Below the pieces are notes generated by a model. That model was not told where the DNA came from. It saw only the letters and a program-made list of their open reading frames with translations, and did no database searches. DNA of 64,000 nucleotides from NCBI GenBank assembly GCA_024404875.1, contig JAKSPK010000001.1, forward strand, positions 1-64,000, read 5' to 3'. Each line of letters begins with the position of its first letter. Within the stretch, counting starts at the first letter, position 1. The position numbers and the translations under genes were made by a program. Of the stretch, positions 34,783 to 43,732 are shown in pieces. Origin of the DNA: Oscillospiraceae bacterium. GTDB lineage: Bacteria; Bacillota; Clostridia; Oscillospirales; Ruminococcaceae.

Positions 34783-36237
34783 ATGAGCGACCGCTTTTCC
34801 AATACGACTGAACTTCCGATCCCGGACGAAAATGAATATCGTCGTCAGACAGATCGACCGCCAAATGCAATGCAGAGACAACCGCAGCAGAAAACCACCA
34901 GCAATCCAAACGGTCCTCGCAGAACCAATATCCAAAACAGAAGCAGGCAGCGAATCTCCAATAATCAGCGGAACTTACAGCACCCGCAACGAACTATCAA
35001 CCGAAACACAAGGCAGCGGATCGGTCCACCGCCAAAAGAACATCGACCGATCATGCCGGTTCGACGGGCATCCTATCAAAGCCAGCTTCCTTCCACTGAA
35101 CAATCAGAACCGACGCAAACTGTCTATGTGCGTCCATCATATCAGCGACCGGAATTCGTAGAAAAACCTCCAAAAGAATCAACCGCGAAAACACGCAGTG
35201 AGCAGAAGCAAAAAATCAAAACACATCGCCGCAAAAAAAAGAGCTGTCTCAGACGAATTGTGACAGCAATCATCATATTTATCTTTTCATTATTTGCGAT
35301 CTATTCCTGCATTGCACTTCTTGCCATCAAACAGTTGAACTATGAGAAAACCGGTGTGCGAAATCTCATTGTAGGTTCCGCTGAGGCGGATCCGAATGTC
35401 AGAAACATTTTGATCATCGGTACAGATAACCGAACCGATGATGAACGCGGCCGAGCCGATACAATGATATTGCTCAGCTTCAGCAGTCACAACAAAACCA
35501 TGACAATGACATCCCTGATGCGCGATTCCTATGTAACAATCCCGAATCATGGCAACGACAAGCTCAACGCCGCCTATGCTTACGGCGGGGCAACTTTGCT
35601 TATGGACACGATCTCTAATAACTTCGGCATCCGTGTCGATGATTATGTCTGCATCAATTTCAAATCATTCGTTCATATTTCGGATGCAGTCGGCGGTTTG
35701 AAGGTCACAGTCAGTGACAAGGAAGCAGAAGCGATCAATGTAATCCTCGAAAGCGAGGTCAACGGCATCATGGGCGATGATCCGAAATCTGACTTTCTGC
35801 CGAGCGGCGGCACATTTATCCTGAATGGAAAACAGGCGCTCTCCTATGCCCGAATTCGTTTTGTCGGCAATGCAGACTTTGAGAGAACAGAACGACAGCG
35901 AAAAGTGCTTGACCTGATGCTTGGAAAATTGAAACATCTCAGTCCGACCGCGATCTCTTCCATTCTTGTTAAGGCACTTCCGGAACTGAGTACCAATATG
36001 ACAACCGGAAGTCTCTATCTGAAATCCTTTGAGCTTCCAATAAAATTGTTGTCCTATGAAACGCAAAAGCTCCGTATTCCGGCTGACGGTACATTTTCAA
36101 ATCAGACTGCGCCAAACGGACAAATGGTTCTGACGGTTGACTTTGATGCAAATTTACAAAGCTATCTGAAAGCAATCAATGATCCGGTCATCAAACAAAC
36201 AGAGGATATTCCCACAGGACAGGAGGGAACCGAATGA
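34783..36237 (+). CDS. LytR-CpsA-Psr (LCP) family cell-wall polymer ligase
   Basis: This 484-residue protein would attach wall teichoic acid or capsule-like polymers to peptidoglycan. A long cytoplasmic tail (1-160) rich in Gln, Asn, Arg and Pro precedes one helix (about 164-190). The LCP domain (about 205-355) has NILIIGTDNRTDDERGRADT, LMRDSYVTIP, KLNAAYAYGG and a late SYARIRF motif, with the conserved Asp and Arg residues that bind pyrophosphate. The tail is unusually long and disordered and may carry regulatory sites. AAAGGAAG precedes the ATG. It overlaps the WYL gene by four bases. Confidence 0.93.
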   Translation: MSDRFSNTTELPIPDENEYRRQTDRPPNAMQRQPQQKTTSNPNGPRRTNIQNRSRQRISNNQRNLQHPQRTINRNTRQRIGPPPKEHRPIMPVRRASYQSQLPSTEQSEPTQTVYVRPSYQRPEFVEKPPKESTAKTRSEQKQKIKTHRRKKKSCLRRIVTAIIIFIFSLFAIYSCIALLAIKQLNYEKTGVRNLIVGSAEADPNVRNILIIGTDNRTDDERGRADTMILLSFSSHNKTMTMTSLMRDSYVTIPNHGNDKLNAAYAYGGATLLMDTISNNFGIRVDDYVCINFKSFVHISDAVGGLKVTVSDKEAEAINVILESEVNGIMGDDPKSDFLPSGGTFILNGKQALSYARIRFVGNADFERTERQRKVLDLMLGKLKHLSPTAISSILVKALPELSTNMTTGSLYLKSFELPIKLLSYETQKLRIPADGTFSNQTAPNGQMVLTVDFDANLQSYLKAINDPVIKQTEDIPTGQEGTE

Positions 36238-37268
36238 GAGCAATCGCACTATTCCATTTACTCACAGTCCTTCAGGAAGAAACCGACCGAAATCATAAAA
36301 TGTCTCAGCAAAGGCTGTTGGAATCCATTGAACGGCGATACGGAATCATTCTGAACCGCAGAACTCTGAAATCCTATCTTAATATTCTGCAGGAAGCCGG
36401 ATATCCGCTAAATGCCGAAAAGCGGATCCGAATCCTGCCGGACGGTTCAGAAGAGGAAATGCTGACAGACTGGTATCTTGAACCACAGTTTGAGATCAGT
36501 GAACTTCGGCTGATATGCGATCTGCTTTCCGCAATGCCGGCGATCCCTGAAGCACAACGAGAATCTCTGCTCACAAAGATCATGACACTTGCTCCGCCGA
36601 CCTTCCGACAATCACAGCAAGATTCAACAATCACCTATCTTCATTCACCGCCCGCGCAGCAGCTTTTGTATTCGATCGAGCTGCTCTGCGAGGCAATGCA
36701 AAAGAAATGCATGGTCTCATTTCAATACGGAAAATACACTCTCGATCAGAATAATCAACCCAAACTGACGCCGCGCTGTTCGGAGGAAGGACGGCAGCGG
36801 AGATATCTCATTAGTCCATATGAGATTATCGTTTCGCATGGACACTATTATCTGATTTGCTGCAAAGAGCCTTATCAGGTTCTTTCCAATTACCGAATTG
36901 ATCGGATCATGGAAATCAAGCTGGAGGAGAAGCTCGATCGTCTGCCGATATCGGAAACAGAAGGCAGCGCTCCGCATAATGAACATTATGCAGAACAGTT
37001 ATATATGTATCAGGGAGACGCTGTAGAAGTCAAATTTCTGGCAGACTCCGATATTCTTGGAGATATCCTCGATTGGTTCGGCAATGACATCAGTATCCAA
37101 GCGGGTGAGCGAGTCAATACAGTTATTGTAAAAGTCAATGTCAACCCAACTGCAATGACACACTGGGCGCTACAATACGGAAAACATGTCACAGTGCTTT
37201 CGCCGGTTTCGCTGCGGGATGAGATTGCAGGCATCGCACATCAGATTATGAATCGATATGCCACATAA
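36234..37268 (+). CDS. WYL-domain transcriptional regulator
   Basis: This 344-residue protein has an N-terminal helix-turn-helix region (about 1-60, with SYLNILQEAGYPL) and a WYL domain (about 155-250: MVSFQYGKYTL, RYLISPYEIIVSHGHYYLICC, NYRIDRI), then a C-terminal WCX-like region (to the end). WYL proteins sense nucleic acid or nucleotide ligands and often control defence or DNA-damage genes. It is translated with the LCP protein, which is an uncommon pairing. Target genes unknown. Confidence 0.88.
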   Translation: MRAIALFHLLTVLQEETDRNHKMSQQRLLESIERRYGIILNRRTLKSYLNILQEAGYPLNAEKRIRILPDGSEEEMLTDWYLEPQFEISELRLICDLLSAMPAIPEAQRESLLTKIMTLAPPTFRQSQQDSTITYLHSPPAQQLLYSIELLCEAMQKKCMVSFQYGKYTLDQNNQPKLTPRCSEEGRQRRYLISPYEIIVSHGHYYLICCKEPYQVLSNYRIDRIMEIKLEEKLDRLPISETEGSAPHNEHYAEQLYMYQGDAVEVKFLADSDILGDILDWFGNDISIQAGERVNTVIVKVNVNPTAMTHWALQYGKHVTVLSPVSLRDEIAGIAHQIMNRYAT

Positions 37269-37272
37269 AAAC

Positions 37273-37310
37273 AGCCGCTGTTCGTATAATGAACAGCGGC
37301 TTGTTTTGTC
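37273..37310. terminator. Terminator between the WYL gene and convergent serS
   Basis: An 11-bp perfect stem (37273-37283 with 37291-37301) is followed by TGTTTTGT on the + strand and is preceded by a run of A residues that gives TTTTATG on the minus strand, so it may serve both directions. Confidence 0.75.
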
Positions 37311-37351
37311 AGCAGAATATTTTGAGCATAGCCTGATAAATTATACATTTA

Positions 37352-38638
37352 TCAGTTTTTGGGAACAATTTTTTCCTTGCCGCCCATGTACGGACGGAGA
37401 ACTGCCGGGATATTGACAGAGCCGTCCGGCTGATAGTGATTCTCCAACAGGGAGATCAGCATTCTCGGCGGCGCAACAACGGTATTGTTCAGCGTATGAA
37501 CAAGATAAGTACCGTTCTCACCCTTTGTACGAATCTTCAGACGGCGCGCCTGAGCATCACCGAGATTCGAGCAGGAGCAGACTTCGAAATATTTTTTCTG
37601 ACGAGGCGACCATGCTTCAATATCGCAGGACTTAACCTTGAGGTTTGCCAGATCGCCAGAGCAGCATTCGAGCTGACGAACCGGAATCTCCATGCTGCGG
37701 AACAGATCCACGGAGAGCTTCCACATTTTATTGTACCAATCCATGCTTTCTTCAGGTTTGCAGAGAACGATCATTTCCTGTTTCTCGAACTGGTGAATAC
37801 GGTAAACACCGCGCTCCTCCAGACCATGCGAACCGATTTCCTTGCGGAAGCAGGGCGAATAGGATGTCAGTGTCAGCGGAAGTGTGCTTTCATCAACAAT
37901 CTGATTGACAAATCTGCCGATCATCGTATGCTCAGAGGTGCCGATCAGATAAAGATCCTCACCTTCGATCTTATACATCATCGCTTCCATTTCCTCAAAG
38001 GACATAACGCCCTCGACAATGCTTCTGTGCATCATGAACGGCGGAATCATATAGGTAAAGCCATGATCAATCATGAAATCTCTTGCATATGCGAGAACAG
38101 CCTCATGCAGACGCGCAATGTCGCCCATGAGATAATAGAAACCGGTTCCGGCTACTCTGCCTGCAGCATCCTTATCCAGACCGTTGAGTCTTTCCATGAT
38201 GTCAGCATGATACGGAATCTCGTAATCCGGAATGACCGGCTCACCAAAGCGCTCGACCTCGACATTTTCGCTGTCGTCCTTGCCGATCGGCACCGATGCA
38301 TCAATGATCTGCGGAATGCGCTTCATGATATCATCGAGCTTTACGCTAAGCTCGTCCATGATGGTTTCCTTTTCCTTCATGGTCACAGCGTTTTCCTTGA
38401 CCTGCGCCTTGATCGCCTCGGCTTCATCTTTTTTGCCGGCCTTCATGAGAACCGGAACCTGCGCCGAGAGCTTATTGCGCTGTGCACGGAGATCCTCCGA
38501 GATGTGCTTTGCCTCAAGAATCTGAGCATACAGCTCCGCCGCTTCATCAACGAGCGGAAGCTTATCATCCTGAAACTTCTTTTTGATATTCTCCTTGACA
38601 GCTTCCTTATTGTTTAACAGAAACTTAATATCAATCAT
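37352..38638 (-). CDS. serS: Seryl-tRNA synthetase
   Basis: This 428-residue class II synthetase charges tRNA-Ser. The N-terminal long coiled-coil arm (about 30-105) is present. Motif 2 is in SPCFRKEIGSHGLEERGVYR with HQFEKQEM, and motif 3 includes PRMLISLLENHY. The sequence fits the shorter, divergent SerS branch seen in some Clostridia rather than the DTRGL type. AAAGGAG precedes the ATG. It converges on the WYL gene. Confidence 0.95.
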   Translation of the reverse strand: MIDIKFLLNNKEAVKENIKKKFQDDKLPLVDEAAELYAQILEAKHISEDLRAQRNKLSAQVPVLMKAGKKDEAEAIKAQVKENAVTMKEKETIMDELSVKLDDIMKRIPQIIDASVPIGKDDSENVEVERFGEPVIPDYEIPYHADIMERLNGLDKDAAGRVAGTGFYYLMGDIARLHEAVLAYARDFMIDHGFTYMIPPFMMHRSIVEGVMSFEEMEAMMYKIEGEDLYLIGTSEHTMIGRFVNQIVDESTLPLTLTSYSPCFRKEIGSHGLEERGVYRIHQFEKQEMIVLCKPEESMDWYNKMWKLSVDLFRSMEIPVRQLECCSGDLANLKVKSCDIEAWSPRQKKYFEVCSCSNLGDAQARRLKIRTKGENGTYLVHTLNNTVVAPPRMLISLLENHYQPDGSVNIPAVLRPYMGGKEKIVPKN

Positions 38639-38739
38639 GATGAACTTCTCCTTTATATAATGTGTTTTAATTCACAATTCCTTTGTGCGCAGATACCAGC
38701 CAAACAGGATCTCCGCCTCCGAATTATAAATGCACCTGA

Positions 38740-40023
38740 TCAATTCACGAGCTGCTCAAGTGCAGCAAGTTTCACGCAGATACAGAACAGCTCCATTGCC
38801 TGAGAAAGCTCTCCGCATTTCGGATAAGTCGGTGCAATGCGGATATTGCTGTCATCCGGATCGTTCTTATAGGGATAAGTCGCGCCTGCATTGGTCAGAG
38901 TAACGCCGCCCTCTTTGCATAACTGAACGATGCGCTTTGCCGTACCCTTCGGTGCATTGAACGAAATAAAGTATCCGCCCTCCGGCTTTGTCCAGCTCGC
39001 GATGCCGAGCGGAGCGATCTCCTGCTCCAGCATATCCAGCACGATATCGAACTTCGGCTTCAGCACCGCACAGTGCTTTTCCATATGTGCACGCATATTG
39101 TCAGCATTGCCGAAGAACCGCACATGACGAAGCTGATTGATCTTATCAAATCCGATCGTCTGGATGCCGAGCGATTTACTCAGCTCGTCAAGATTTGTTT
39201 TGGATGTATTGAATGCTGCCACACCTGCGCCGGGGAATGTGACTTTCGAAGTTGAAACAAACTGATAGAAAATATCAGTTTCGCCGGTTTCCTCGCATGC
39301 CTGATTGATCGTCAGGGGCTTTTTCGGCTCTGCGGTCAGATGATGGATGCAGTAGGCATTATCCCAAAAGATGCGGAAATCCTTTGCAGCGGGCTTCAAT
39401 GCGGCAAACGCGCGGACAGTCTCGTCGCTGTAAACGATACCACTCGGATTCGCATAAACCGGCACACACCAGATACCCTTGACTGCCGGATCAGATTCAA
39501 CATATTTTTTGACCATGGTCATGTCTGGGCCGTTTTCGTCAGTCGGAACAGGGATCATTTCAACATCGAAATACTCAGTCAGTGCAAAGTGGCGGTCATA
39601 ACCGGGAACAGGGCAGAGGAATTTGACCTTGTCCAATGTTTTCCATGCCGGACATCCGGCAATGCCCTTGACATAAGCGATTTGCAGACAGGCAAACATC
39701 AGCTCAAGACTGGAGTTTCCGCCGATGAACATCTCCTCCGGCTTTGCACCGAGGATATCAGCAAAGATCGTCTTTGCTTCGGAAATACCGGAAAGCACAC
39801 CGTAATTACGGCAGTCATCGCCGCTTTCTGAGATCATGTCTGCATCCGCGGACAGAGCATCCATGAGCGGAAGTGTCAGTTCAAGCTGCTCAGGTCCGGG
39901 CTTACCGCGTGCCATATTCAAGCTGAGCTTCTTCGCCTGAAATGCATCGTATGCTTCCTTCGTCTGCTGAAGCAGGGCTGCAAGCACTTCGGCACCCTGC
40001 GCTTTCAACGGCTTTTTTTCCAT
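38740..40023 (-). CDS. Aspartate aminotransferase, subgroup Ic type (PLP fold I)
   Basis: This protein of about 427 residues matches the Aminotran_MocR/Ic aspartate aminotransferase family. RGKPGPEQLEL, NYGVLSG, WDNAYCIHHL, FVSTSKVTFPGAGVAAF with the PLP lysine, and RIAPTYPK are all present. It should transfer the amino group between aspartate and 2-oxoglutarate. Two ATGs are possible: at 40038 the AAAGG site touches the start codon, while at 40023 GGATGG is about ten bases away. I chose 40023. It is transcribed away from dnaA. Confidence 0.85.
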   Translation of the reverse strand: MEKKPLKAQGAEVLAALLQQTKEAYDAFQAKKLSLNMARGKPGPEQLELTLPLMDALSADADMISESGDDCRNYGVLSGISEAKTIFADILGAKPEEMFIGGNSSLELMFACLQIAYVKGIAGCPAWKTLDKVKFLCPVPGYDRHFALTEYFDVEMIPVPTDENGPDMTMVKKYVESDPAVKGIWCVPVYANPSGIVYSDETVRAFAALKPAAKDFRIFWDNAYCIHHLTAEPKKPLTINQACEETGETDIFYQFVSTSKVTFPGAGVAAFNTSKTNLDELSKSLGIQTIGFDKINQLRHVRFFGNADNMRAHMEKHCAVLKPKFDIVLDMLEQEIAPLGIASWTKPEGGYFISFNAPKGTAKRIVQLCKEGGVTLTNAGATYPYKNDPDDSNIRIAPTYPKCGELSQAMELFCICVKLAALEQLVN

Positions 40024-40321
40024 ATTTTTGGAAACCATCCTTTCGTAGCTGTGGGATCAGATTGATATTGATAAAAATTTCACAATCTTACGTTAATCCA
40101 CTATTTATTATATCACATATCGCCTGAAAATGCAAGAGCGAATTTATTTCAGAAACATTCTTTCAAATATATTTTACATTTCATTTTCGGATCTCCGCCG
40201 CGATTTTTTCAGCACCGCTCTCCGCGGAAACCCGCTTGCAGCGCCGAAAAATCAATCACTCAATATCCGCCGAAAACAAGTGTCAAGTTTTGTATAAAGC
40301 GACAATGATTCTTCCGGATAC

Positions 40322-40350
40322 TTGAAATTATCTCCGCATTATGCTATAAT
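40322..40350 (+). promoter_or_regulatory. Promoter of dnaA
   Basis: TTGAAA (40322-40327), 17 bases, TATAAT (40345-40350). The gap 40039-40452 otherwise holds an AT-rich stretch near 40090-40200 and no DnaA box I could find. Confidence 0.8.
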
Positions 40351-40369
40351 ATATCTTGTATGCGACTGT

Positions 40370-40401
40370 CCTGAAACCGGCCAAAATCGGCCAATCTCAG
40401 G
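40370..40401 (+). other. Hairpin in the dnaA leader
   Basis: CCTGA (40370-40374) pairs with TCAGG (40397-40401) around an inner GGCC...GGCC pairing. It lies about 15 bases after the likely transcription start and 50 before the start codon, and may affect dnaA expression. Confidence 0.4.
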
Positions 40402-40452
40402 GGCAAGTCTGTCTGCTGAAACAATACTATTTATAATATATAGAAAGAGGAT

Positions 40453-41826
40453 GTGAACAAACCCGTGAATTCCTTTGAAGAAGTGTTTGAAGCGGTGAAG
40501 GAATACTGTTCAAGAGACGGTAAGGTCGGAAATCTGGCAAAGGGACTCTGGCTGGACACACTGCGTCCGGCAAGACTGGATGGATCGGATGCAGTCATCT
40601 ACTGCCCCTCCGAATTCCAGCGTATGATCGTTGAAAACAATTACTCGCGCCCGCTTCAGGAAGCGTTTTCACAGATTCTCGGCTTTCCGGTCACGCTGCG
40701 TATGATCGTTCAGGAGCAAAATGAGGAAACAGAGAACAACACGCCTGCAGAAGAAAACCCCATCGCGGAGCTGAATAAACGTTCCGGCGACGGCGAATAT
40801 GCTTATACCTTTGATACATTCATCGTCGGCGGCTCGAACCAGTTTGCATATGCAGCCTGCACGAGCATCGCGCGCGGTGACGGCAGCGGCAATACCTATA
40901 ACCCGCTGTTTATCTACGGACCTTCCGGTCTCGGAAAAACGCATCTGCTCATGGCAATCGCCCACGAAATGAAAAAGCGCGACCCGAATCTCAATATCAT
41001 TTATGTCACAGGCGAAACATTCACGAATGAGCTGATCGAGGCGATCCAGCAGAAGAAGGATACCTCCGAATTCCATGGAAAATACCGCAGCGCCGATGTG
41101 TTGCTCGTCGATGATGTCCATTTCATCAGCGGCAAAGAGTCGACACAGGAGGAATTTTTCCACACCTTTAATATCCTGCACGCAGCCGGAAAACAGATCG
41201 TTCTGACATCTGACCGTCCGCCGAAGGATATCCGCATTCTGGAAGACCGTATCCGCACACGCTTTGAATCCGGCCTTATTACGGATATTTCCATGCCGGA
41301 TTTCGAGACACGCGTCGCAATCATCCGCCGCAAAGCAGAGCTGCTCGATCTCAATATCCCGGACGATGTAGCGGAATTCATTGCAAACCGCCTGAAATCG
41401 AATATCCGTCAGCTCGAAGGCGCAGTCAAGCGTCTGAAGGCACTGAAATCCCTCGCAGATTCCGCTCCCTCGCTGTCAATGGCACAGAGCGTCATCCGCG
41501 ATATCCTCACCGATGAACAGCCAACACCGGTCACGGTCGAGAATATCATTCAGGAAGTCTCGAATCTTTACGGTGTCACGCCCGAAGATATCCGCTCCAA
41601 GAAGCGTTCGCAGCAAATTTCCAATGCGCGCAAGGTCGCAATCTATCTCGTACACGATATTACACAGATGACACTTGCTTCAATCGGCGAGGAATTCGGC
41701 AACCGAGATCACTCTACAATCGTTTATGCGGTCAAATATGTCGTCAATAATATGAAGAAGGATTCCGATTTCCGCGATGCGATCGAAAGCGTCAGCAAGA
41801 CCATTCGTGACGGTTCCGGAAAATAA
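40453..41826 (+). CDS. dnaA: Chromosomal replication initiator DnaA
   Basis: This 457-residue AAA+ protein opens oriC. Domain I is at 1-85, the linker is short, and the ATPase has Walker A GPSGLGKT (156-163) and Walker B LLVDDVHF. The C-terminal DNA-binding domain has KVAIYLVHDI, SIGEEFGNRDHSTIVYAV, the standard DnaA signature. The start is the GTG at 40453 or the GTG four codons later; AGAGG is very close to the first and 14 bases from the second, so this stays uncertain. It has its own promoter and leader. Confidence 0.97.
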   Translation: MNKPVNSFEEVFEAVKEYCSRDGKVGNLAKGLWLDTLRPARLDGSDAVIYCPSEFQRMIVENNYSRPLQEAFSQILGFPVTLRMIVQEQNEETENNTPAEENPIAELNKRSGDGEYAYTFDTFIVGGSNQFAYAACTSIARGDGSGNTYNPLFIYGPSGLGKTHLLMAIAHEMKKRDPNLNIIYVTGETFTNELIEAIQQKKDTSEFHGKYRSADVLLVDDVHFISGKESTQEEFFHTFNILHAAGKQIVLTSDRPPKDIRILEDRIRTRFESGLITDISMPDFETRVAIIRRKAELLDLNIPDDVAEFIANRLKSNIRQLEGAVKRLKALKSLADSAPSLSMAQSVIRDILTDEQPTPVTVENIIQEVSNLYGVTPEDIRSKKRSQQISNARKVAIYLVHDITQMTLASIGEEFGNRDHSTIVYAVKYVVNNMKKDSDFRDAIESVSKTIRDGSGK

Positions 41827-42383
41827 TCCTGAAAGATTTTCCACTTCTTTGTGCAGACCTCCGATTTGTTTGAAATCTGTCGAAATTCCAAAAATCAACG
41901 AACTGGAAAATTTACAAAGTGATAACAAAGAGCGTTTGTTCGGAAATTTCGCATTTCAACAGCTGTTGAAAGAGATGTTGAAAACTAACCTCGCAATTTC
42001 GGGGAAAATTAGAATTTCCACTTCCGAAATGTGGAAAACTGCCTGATATACTCCGAGTATTCACAGTTTCAACCGTTTTTTCAACATTCTTTCCCGCACT
42101 TTCCACTTTTTACACCCTTGTAGAATGGCTGCATCTGCTTTTCAACTTTTCACATTTCTCTGCACAATGCGCCGTGGAAAAAACACATTCCTTTTCAAAG
42201 CTTAATTTGCAAGCGAGAGCTGGATTTTTCCGATCGGCAAAACAAGATTCCACAATTTCAAGTCCTCTACTGTTCCTACTGTTTTATATTATATGATATC
42301 ATATGACAGACAGCGCAAAGTGCTTCTCCGAAATGAGATCGGCTGTGGAAAACGCATCTGTCATCAGAAAGGATTTCTGCAAA
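41827..42383 (+). other. Probable replication origin (oriC) between dnaA and dnaN
   Basis: This 557-base spacer has no supported gene. Repeats on both strands include TTTCCAC at 41838, 42015 and 42100; its complement GTGGAAA at 42031 and 42174; TTTCAAC at 41954, 42067, 42079 and 42140; and GTTGAAA at 41965 and 41977. TATTCACA (42058), TTTTCACA (42147) and ATTCCACA (42247) are closer to the usual DnaA box. I found no exact TTATCCACA. An AT-rich stretch near 42280-42310 could be the unwinding element. Strand skew changes here (see findings). Confidence 0.75.
41954..41971. repeat. 18-base perfect palindrome in oriC
   Basis: TTTCAACAGCTGTTGAAA is an uninterrupted palindrome built from two TTTCAAC units. 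A further GTTGAAA lies at 41977. It may be a binding site for DnaA or another origin regulator. Confidence 0.7.
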
Positions 42384-43493
42384 ATGAAAATTACCTGTCA
42401 GAAAACAGACCTCACAGAGGTTCTGCCAAATGTTGCTAAGGCTGCCAGTTCCAAGACACCGATGGAAGCACTTGCTGCAATTCATCTTCGCGCGGAGGGA
42501 CAGGAGCTGATCCTTACCGGCTATGATCTGGAACTCGGCATTCGGACACAGATCCCGGCAGTTGTCGAAGAGGGCGGAACACTGCTGACAGACAGCCGTC
42601 TTTTCTCGGAGCTTGTCCGAAGAATGCCGGACGGCGTTCTGACAATCGAAACCGATGACCACCTGAAAATTACAATTACCGGAAATGGCACATCCTGCCT
42701 GCTCCCCGGAAGACGTGCCGATGAATATCCGGATCTGCCGGATATCGAACAGGGCAAGGGCGCAGTCATTCCGCAGAGTCTGTTCAAAAATATGATCGAC
42801 CAGACGATCTATGCCGTTTCACTTGATGAAACCAAGCCGATCTTCACCGGCGAACTGATCGAAATGACAGACGATGTACTGAACATTGTTGCACTCGATA
42901 ATTACCGCATGGCGATTCGGACCGAGCCGCTGCCCGGTCAGGATCCGATGAAATTCGTTGTGCCGGCAAAGGCACTCCGTGAGATCGAGCATCTGCTCGG
43001 CGATGACGAAAAGAATGAAGCACCGTGTAAAATTCGTCTTGACCAGAGTCACGCAATGTTCGAGATCAGTCACTATGTTGTTTATACGCGGCTGCTTGCT
43101 GGCGAATTTATTAACTATCGCCGCAGCATCCCGGAGAATGTCAAGACAGAGCTCACACTGAACCGCCGTGAGCTGATGGACAGCCTGGAGCGCTGCTCGC
43201 TGCTCATTTCGGAGAAAAACAAGACCGCTGTGCGCTTCCAGCTTGAGGATGACCGTCTGCTTATCAACTGCCAGAATGTTGTCGGCAGTGTGGACGATGT
43301 ACTGAACTGCGAGATGACCGGCGAAAAAATGGTAATCGGCTTCAACAACCGATATCTGCTTGATGCGGTGCGCGTTGTGCAGAGTGACAAGGTGCGTCTG
43401 ATGCTGACGGCAGCAGACCGTGCAGTTAAGATCATGGAAGCGGACGGTGATGGTTCGATTGCGATCATCATGCCGGTTCAGGTGCGCCGTTGA
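42384..43493 (+). CDS. dnaN: DNA polymerase III beta subunit (sliding clamp)
   Basis: This 369-residue protein forms the ring that holds the polymerase on DNA. It has the three repeated clamp domains, with LLPGRRADEYPDLP and the C-terminal IMPVQVRR end typical of the family. The ATG at 42384 follows AAAGGA at 10 bases and begins at conserved sequence; an ATG at 42303 lies inside the AT-rich end of the oriC spacer. It is the first gene of a run yaaA-recF-remB-gyrB. Confidence 0.96.
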   Translation: MKITCQKTDLTEVLPNVAKAASSKTPMEALAAIHLRAEGQELILTGYDLELGIRTQIPAVVEEGGTLLTDSRLFSELVRRMPDGVLTIETDDHLKITITGNGTSCLLPGRRADEYPDLPDIEQGKGAVIPQSLFKNMIDQTIYAVSLDETKPIFTGELIEMTDDVLNIVALDNYRMAIRTEPLPGQDPMKFVVPAKALREIEHLLGDDEKNEAPCKIRLDQSHAMFEISHYVVYTRLLAGEFINYRRSIPENVKTELTLNRRELMDSLERCSLLISEKNKTAVRFQLEDDRLLINCQNVVGSVDDVLNCEMTGEKMVIGFNNRYLLDAVRVVQSDKVRLMLTAADRAVKIMEADGDGSIAIIMPVQVRR

Positions 43494-43504
43494 CGGAGAA
43501 TGCT

Positions 43505-43732
43505 ATGGAACAGATCAATATTACGATCAAAACGCCCTTTATCAAGCTCGAACAGCTTTTGAAGCTCGCGGGGCTGACGGATACAGGCGGATTTGCAAAA
43601 CAGATCATTCAGGATGGCGCGGTAAGCGTCAATGGTGAGATCTGCACAATGCGCGGAAAAAAGATCCGCGGAGGCGATACTGTGACAGTTGAAAATTATC
43701 AGGTTCATGTCACCGCACCGGAAGAAGCGTAA
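43505..43732 (+). CDS. yaaA: S4-domain RNA-binding protein YaaA
   Basis: This 75-residue protein is an S4 domain: FIKLEQLLKLAG, GGFAKQIIQDGAVSVNGE and RGKKIRGGDTV. It is found between dnaN and recF across Firmicutes and probably binds rRNA or the ribosome. GGAG lies six bases before the ATG. Its stop touches the recF start. Confidence 0.95.
   Translation: MEQINITIKTPFIKLEQLLKLAGLTDTGGFAKQIIQDGAVSVNGEICTMRGKKIRGGDTVTVENYQVHVTAPEEA

Noticed and set aside
40039..40452. oriC upstream of dnaA
   Set aside because: No DnaA-box-like cluster was found there, whereas the dnaA-dnaN spacer is dense in repeats and holds the skew change.
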